The position numbers and the translations under genes were made by a program. Shown here in pieces: positions 58,101-64,000 of a DNA stretch of 64,000 nucleotides; positions within the stretch are counted from its first letter, which is position 1; the number at the start of each line of letters is the position of its first letter. The notes under the pieces were generated by a model that made no database searches, was not told where the DNA came from, and worked only from the letters and a program-made list of their open reading frames with translations. This DNA is from Euonymus europaeus (Eukaryota; Streptophyta; Magnoliopsida; Celastrales; Celastraceae). The DNA lies in the NCBI GenBank assembly GCA_963580455.1, contig OY756964.1, forward strand, positions 20,992,001 through 21,056,000, given 5' to 3'.

Positions 58101-60220
58101 AAGATTGGATCCTCCTTCAATCCCATATATTAAATCGGATACTCGTCATGTGAGAGATATTGTTTGCTCTGAGCCTAAAGCATTTTATCGTTAAAAGACT
58201 TTCTTTGATTTAGAGCGTTCTACTTCCCTTTAACTTTCGGATGTGTGACATTTCATCTAACATTGGTATCTCATCATTTTGCCTCTGAATATCTATCTAT
58301 ATGATGTATGCTTTGGTTGACTACGACTCCTTTTTTTTTTTTTTTTTGGCTGAGGTTTTGGAGACTGGGTAAATCGCGACCTAGTCTGCTATGCCAAATA
58401 CTTTTGATGCGGACAATAAAACTAACCACCAAGTCGGCACACTGAAAAAAGGAAGAGACTTTTTTCGGCCCAACACATATTGTTTTAATTAGAAACAAAG
58501 AAAAGAAAAATGTGTACATGGTTTCAATGTGTCTGGATTTTTAAACTTAGGTGAGAGCTCGTAATTTTGTATAAGAGTTCCAATTACCTTTAACCCATAT
58601 CAATTTCAGTTTAAATGATTCATTTCCGATTAACTCGACCACCCTGAATTGTTATGTTGTACCTTTCAAGTTACAATTGATATCAAACTCACAAAAACAT
58701 ATGCATAGAATTCCTACATGACAACTATCTATCGAAAATAATTATTGAAAGTCTTAAGATTTGTATTCCACATTGGTGGGTTAAGTGTAAGTTAACGATT
58801 TGATTTACGAGTAACGATCCAATCAATCTCAAAGAGTCCTTTTTAATGATACAATTATACGGGCCTAAGACACAGAGCAGACAATACATCTTTAAATTGT
58901 TTATGTTGAAGCTAGGCGATACTGTCACGAGTATTCAATTTATAATATAACATCATAACATACACTTGATTTCTAAAGACGTTTTACTCATGTCCACTTG
59001 TTTTACCACATAAATCGATCTCACAAGTGTGTGAAATTGTTAAAATTTATATCCCACACCGATTACGTATAAGTCACCGATATAATTTACCAACAAAAAT
59101 CACAAATCTCTTAATCAATAGTCATTTTAAGGATATAACTGTGTGAATCTTAAGTTCGGAGCCAACTTGATTGTTTACAATTATTTGAGTTAGATTTATA
59201 TACTATATATTCTCCATCCCAAATGCTTTCACGAGTCTACTCTGACTAATAACAGAGGACTGTGGCATCCCTTACGAAAGTGATAAAACAACCAATTGAT
59301 TTTGAAGACCATCCTTGTCGGTTAATTTTTTTAATGACGGTTGTAATATCAACATCATTAAGCAAATAAGACTTTTACATAACTCCCAATGTAAACAAAG
59401 AATATTTTTATCAGTAGGTCGAAAGTAGCCCAGCACCAAAAGAAAAAAGGGTGGGTATTCTTCTAAAATGGAAGGTATCACATCCTACTCTAATTAAGAT
59501 ATCAATTCCTAGGTCAAGACCATGGATTGCCAATCAATTACAAGCCTGATTGGACAAATCTTTGAAAAAAAGAAAAAAAAAACACCTTGGAATTCAAACT
59601 ATACCACAAATTAAGGATCATGAAAGAAAAGAGAGAGAGAGAGAGAAAATAAATGTTAAAATCGTCTATTCAAGCAGTCAACGTTGGGACCAGGGAAGAA
59701 GACCCACAGTTGATGACTAACGGCCATCGATAACTGATTTCTGTTTACGTGGCAAACAATGAGAATGGTTACATAGCTTTCTTAAGAAAAAAAAAATCAC
59801 TTGAGGCGGGCCATTCTCTTTCTATACATACAAAAAGTTGATTAGGACTCCTCTTTCCCATTCTTCTCCAACCCCAAGGTCCCCAATGCCTTTCTCCTCT
59901 TATATACTCGATTTCCTCGTGGATTTATCGACATAATTATACAAAGCCACCAGACAAATAGTGACCCAAGCTTCTAGATCATTTTTTTAATTAGATTTGA
60001 TTATGATAGCAAATTATTTTAATTAAAAAAATCTTCTGAAGGCAAATATAATAACAAACTCAAGTCATTCTTATATGAAAAAATTTACAAGAAGCACGGT
60101 CACAAAGATATTTACATTTTTTTTTCTTCTTCTTTCATGTTTTGTTCTCAACAAAAAAAAACACTAGTGTGCTTTTACTGACATGATCATTTGATATCTC
60201 TTGCATGTGGATGGCGACAC
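55149..60220. other. Long spacer between D14 and the ARM gene
   Basis: No gene is supported in 5 kb. Seen: a short run of 'ttttgggct' and related TGGGCY motifs at 56998-57145, including a local duplication of 'aaattccatgtcattttgggcttg' and 'aaattccaagtcattttgggcta'; an (AT)n run at about 57751-57771; a T run at 58331-58348; and a tRNA-like B-box 'ggttcgaatcc' at 56053 without a matching tRNA. The right end would hold the ARM gene's 3' untranslated region. Confidence 0.4.
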
Positions 60221-61617
60221 TCACACTGACACATCTGATGTTCTGGCAGCTGGGTTGCCGGATCTTGGTTGCCGTAGAAGCTCTATTAGTGTCTCTGCCT
60301 GTAAACACAAAACAACAAAACACGCCTCAGTCACGTACAATCATACACTAGGAGAGATGGTGACAGGCAGTCAGGCACTACTATTCTATAGTATACGTGT
60401 CATTGTGTCATAGGCTTATGACATGAAGCCCGCATAAATCTGAGTGACTACTGGCGAGAATAGTAAAATATAATATACTTAGGGTTTTTTTTTTTTTGGT
60501 TTAAAGAAATATTTAAGAGAAAAATAAATAATAAATCGCAGCCGACTGACGTGGCAAATTAGTGTTCACCTTTTTTATTTCAACGAAATGCCACGTCAGT
60601 GAACCAGTTAACGACCGGAAATTCCGATTGTCTTACCTTTTGCTTGGCGCGACTGGTGCCGGATTGAGACAAAGCCACCAAGGGAGGAATCGCTCCTTCG
60701 CGGGCCACCATACTACGGTACACCACACTGTCCTCGCAAATCTGCAACAGAATCACAACTGCGATCTCCTTCTGTCTTTGCGAACCGACTTCAATGATCT
60801 CAACTAGTACGGGGATTCCACCTTCTTCAACCAATGCTGTTCTCGCCTCCGGCACAGTAACCAACACGCTTAACACGAACGCCGATTTGTCAACCATGTT
60901 TGACCCGAAATCGGACATCAATTCCACCAGTGGCTTCATGATCTCGGCCTGGACGGCCCTGATTTTGTTCTCTTTGACGGAGCATAGAGAATAGAGTGCC
61001 GTTGATGCGTCTTTCTTCCCGCGGATTCCACCTGTCTCTAGAAGGTATACAAGTAGTGGAATCGCACCTGACCTCCCGATTGCGACCTTGTTCTCTTCGA
61101 CCTGTGAGAGGCGAAGGAGAGCACAAGCTGCGTTCTCCTTGGCTGTCGATGTCCCTGTTTTCAGAGCCCTAACCAGTGGCTTGATGGCTCCCGATGAGGC
61201 TATCAGTTCCTTGTTTTCGTCGCAGAGAGAGAGGTTCAGAATCGCTGTGACACCGTACTCCTGAAGTTGAGGATCGGAGGAGGAGATTAACGAAATTAGC
61301 GGCTTAATTGCGCCTCCCTTGGAAATTTTGATGCGGTTCTCTGGTTTGTTCTTCGCGAGTAACCTAATCTCCATGGCCGCTTGCTTCTGCTCTTCAATCG
61401 AACAGGACTCGAGACTAGATACGAGATCACGAATCAGTTCATCGGAGTTCTCCGACGCACAGGACAGAAGCAACCGCCGGCTCTGAGACGACGTTGTCGG
61501 GAACTCTCCGGATCTGTCGCTGTTACAGTCGCTGAAAGCAGAGGAATCATCGTTGCTACTCAATTCGCTGAAACTCCTTCCAGTGTAGGCGTAATTAGCT
61601 GGATTTTCCGTCTCCAT
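60221..61617 (-). CDS. Armadillo-repeat protein without U-box
   Basis: Cytosolic or nuclear protein-interaction scaffold of the PUB4-like ARM group that lacks a U-box, so by itself it is not expected to be a ubiquitin ligase. Its closest recalled relatives are Arabidopsis ARM proteins such as At3g01400. Exons 61617-60637 and 60298-60221, with one GT-AG intron, give 352 aa. The start is ATG 61617 (METENPANYAY) in a good context; longer open frame upstream has no ATG. Residues 1-55 are Ser-rich and probably disordered. ARM repeats run from about residue 60 to 335, with recurring GAIKPL, GAIPLLV and GGIPVLVEI starts and N(A/L)S or LL(R/Q) positions. The second exon ends TLIELLRQPRSGNPAARTSD, typical of the family. 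Confidence 0.9.
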
Positions 61618-62107
61618 GGCCAAAATCCACTCCTCCAAATTCCAAATCAATCGAGAACAGTAATCTCCTGCGAATTTGGATTCGGGTTCATGGATCTGAG
61701 ATTCCGAAATTCGGTTGTTGGTGTTAGGTTGATGGGGCTCTCACAAAGGGAGATGATAAATATAAAGTGCGCACCCGACACTGACCAAGGCACTTGGGGG
61801 CATGTGCGACGACACGCGGGCTGCTCTGCGTTTCTGACCGTACCAAATCCCATCGGGGCGAGCACGTGCGAAATTGTTCTTTTAACGAAGGTTCGCTATT
61901 CGATAAAGAGCTTCTCGAGTCGAGTCGTTTTTAATTCTCCCATTTCAAGGTTTTTTCGTACTTTTTTTGTTTATTTTAATTTTTGACATTATGTAACATA
62001 TTTGGGTTTCTTGAATTTGAATTTGAAGGTGAGAAAAACAGAGAAAGTAGAGGCTGCGAAGACACTCAAGGAATCAATTTAATGACCCAAGAAAAATAAT
62101 ATAATTA
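61618..62107. other. ARM gene upstream region
   Basis: Should contain the promoter and leader of the ARM gene on the minus strand. It is GC-richer near the gene. Open frames on both strands (61381-61986, 61647-61865) overlap the gene or its leader and have no domain. No TATA box could be assigned with confidence. Confidence 0.45.
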
Positions 62108-62454
62108 GGAGCAAATGCAATTTCAAACGTTTCTAGGGAACAATGAATAATGCATGATAATGTATTAAGAGATGTTGTTTTGATGTTATAAATGAATATG
62201 TGGTCTGATTTTTTGTAAAAGTTGTGAGATTTAATATTAATTTTAATATAGTTTTATTAAAAAATGAAAGAATAAATGTTTTTGTAAATATTAAGAGAAA
62301 AAAATATTTAATAATTCATATTTTATTAATATAACTGCATTAAAAATGTGTTTTATTGACATTAATGAATATGTGATTTAATTTTTTATATTATAAAAGT
62401 TATATTCAATATATAATTTTTATGAAGCAGGAAATTTTTGCTATTGCATTTGCT
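62108..62454 (+). mobile_element. MITE family A, best-defined copy, 347 bp
   Basis: The left end is GGAGCAAATGCAAT after TA (62106-62107). The right end is ATTGCATTTGCT followed by TA (62455-62456). The ends share AGCAAATGCAAT as a 12-bp perfect inverted repeat with TA duplication. The interior has the family motifs 'ttaagagatgttgttttgatgttataaatgaatatgtgg' and 'tttaatattaattttaatatag', and a second partial set further in. No ORF. Confidence 0.8.
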
Positions 62455-63840
62455 TATACAACTCAACCCCTATACTGAACATCTGTACACATGATGAACA
62501 AAAAAATAATACACCAGAAGAGGGGTCTATTATCTGGGGATGTGGCAGCACAATAATAACACAGACACAAGAACGCCACAGTTGATATCAAACTTGAAAA
62601 CATTATAGAAAAGCTGCTTCTGTTTCTATTTTCCTTTTTAGTTTTGCTTTATGTTGAGTGAACCCGTCTTCAATTGGAAATTGTAAAACATTTTGCTAGT
62701 TTGTGCCACCAATGCAAACTGGGTTTCAATCCCAGACAACAGTGGCTTTTCTACCTAAAATTTCTCTGTATCCTCTGCAGTCTGCAGGCAGGCACTAACA
62801 GGAAGGAAAAAAAACTAATAATTAGCAGCATGGCAGGATTTGGCAACCATTAATCAATACATATATATATGAACCTGGTGAGGCAAGCTGGCTTGTCGAC
62901 ACATGATGAGCCAGCTATCCGACAGCTATCCATTCTATAGCATTAAAAAAAAAATCAATATTTCCATCTCATAGCCCTTCTGCTGGCTTATTGCTGTGGA
63001 GGATAATGCCCCTTGCAAAGTGTTTTTTCTCGTTGGGATGAAGTCCATTTGGAAATCGGATGAAACAAGATAGAAGCTCAGGAACGAATGTCAAAGCCGC
63101 TGTTGATGAAGATCAGACTAGAAGCAATAAGTGTTGATCGTAGACCCCGAAGGAATGGGATTTTGGAGAGCGATAGTACTAGATATACCTATTAAAAATG
63201 TCTCAAAATATTTCAAATCCTATGTGGCAAGTCATAGACCACAAATCTTGGGGGAGGGGGCGGGGGAGAATACACTTTTGAAGTTCAAACACATGTGCAT
63301 TGTTTCACTTGGGGCATTTTGGGATACAAAAGTCTTGAGATACTTAGCATTTTCCTTTGGGGAGTTCGAACTGTTGAAAGGTTTTTTTTCTTTAGGTTTT
63401 TAAATAATAATTGGGTTTTTTTTATTATAATTTTTTTTAAAAAAATTTAAGTTAGAAATGACTGAGTGCCTTGGAGGTATTGACAGGTTACAAAGGCATT
63501 GAAAATCTGAGGCTTAAATTCCAAATTGGCTGAAAGAGAACATGAGGATCGATAAGAACTAGGAAGGCCGGCCTTCTTTGCGTAGTCAAGCAACTTAAGA
63601 ATTGCAGCAGGGAATATTAAGCAATTTTGTACACGAACTTGAGATGGTGTTTATTGATTGTATATTTTGAGTCCCAATTTATTGGGGCATGAACATGTTA
63701 ATTTATATTAAACAAGGTATATTGCTTGAAGCAGAAATTTGTGTCCACTTTGCCAATTTGATAGAGTTTTCTTTTCTTTTTTCCTGCCAGAAGCTGGCAT
63801 AGAGCAGGTTGAGATTCTGTTGCTACCAGAACTTCCGACT
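62455..63840. other. Spacer, nothing recognised
   Basis: A 90-codon open frame (63131-63403) starts plausibly but shows no domain or splice partner. AT and T runs occur at 62863-62871 and 63419-63440. No gene is supported. Confidence 0.4.
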
Positions 63841-64000
63841 AAGAGTAAATGCAATGACAAGAAATTCACGGAGAATGAATAATGTACGATAATGTGTGTT
63901 TTTATATATTTAATTATATTGAGAGATGTATTTTGAAAATGTGAGTGATATGTGACTTGATTAGTTAATAATAGAGATGATATCTAATATTAATTTTAGT
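63841..64000 (+). mobile_element. MITE family A copy, cut by the window edge
   Basis: The left end GAGTAAATGCAATGAC near 63843 matches the 62108 copy's terminus. Internal motifs follow ('attgagagatgtattttgaaaatgtgagtgatatgtgacttga', 'tctaatattaattttag'). The right end lies outside the window. Confidence 0.65.

Noticed and set aside
61381..61986. 201-codon plus-strand open frame
   Set aside because: It overlaps the ARM gene exon and leader on the opposite strand and has no recognisable motif, so it is a shadow.

Overview
The window is plant nuclear DNA, almost certainly from a eudicot. The spacers look AT-rich by eye (base composition was not computed). Genes contain many GT-AG introns and belong to angiosperm families. 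The spacers carry plant-type transposable elements: an L1-class LINE, a Mutator-like element, Stowaway-like, Harbinger-like and hairpin MITEs. There are no bacterial operons, phage genes or CRISPR arrays. The species cannot be named from sequence alone.

Six genes can be modelled with splice sites that keep the reading frame. They are: adenine phosphoribosyltransferase (APT, 3831-8813, +), with an alternative upstream start encoding a transit-peptide-like leader; a class II RSL bHLH factor of the root-hair regulator type (17925-19277, +); an IFRD-family protein of the SAT32 type in 13 exons (21346-26096, -); a D-type cyclin most like CYCD5 (33577-34963, +); a DWARF14 strigolactone receptor with an intact Ser-His-Asp triad (54166-55148, +); and an armadillo-repeat protein without a U-box (60221-61617, -). 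A seventh, small minus-strand gene (37582-39405) is suggested by a convincing first exon and a possible last exon, but its middle is missing or interrupted by repeat-like DNA. APT, RSL and IFRD lie within about 22 kb. As I recall, their Arabidopsis counterparts (At1g27450, At1g27740, At1g27760) lie in one chromosome 1 segment, so this looks like conserved microsynteny.

Mobile DNA by region: a GC-rich 29-bp-period minisatellite (742-1262); a 1.86-kb Mutator-like element (9331-11192) with 98-bp terminal inverted repeats, carrying only a FAR1 DNA-binding domain; a Harbinger-like MITE (13791-14063); a recurring TA-flanked MITE family with at least six copies or relics (from 28285 to the right edge); two hairpin MITEs (32377-32697, 52949-53180); a near full-length LINE on the minus strand (39877-45752) with a 17-bp target-site duplication, dead through one stop and one frameshift; and directly beside it a Stowaway-like MITE (45832-46097) and an 880-bp foldback element (46191-47070).

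The genes do not form one pathway. They are independent housekeeping (APT), developmental (RSL, cyclin), stress-related (IFRD/SAT32) and hormone-receptor (D14) loci. I found no clearly new biological system. The most unusual items are the transposon reduced to a FAR1 domain, the dual-start APT, the LINE ORF1 that seems to lack part of its usual domain, and the orphan split gene.
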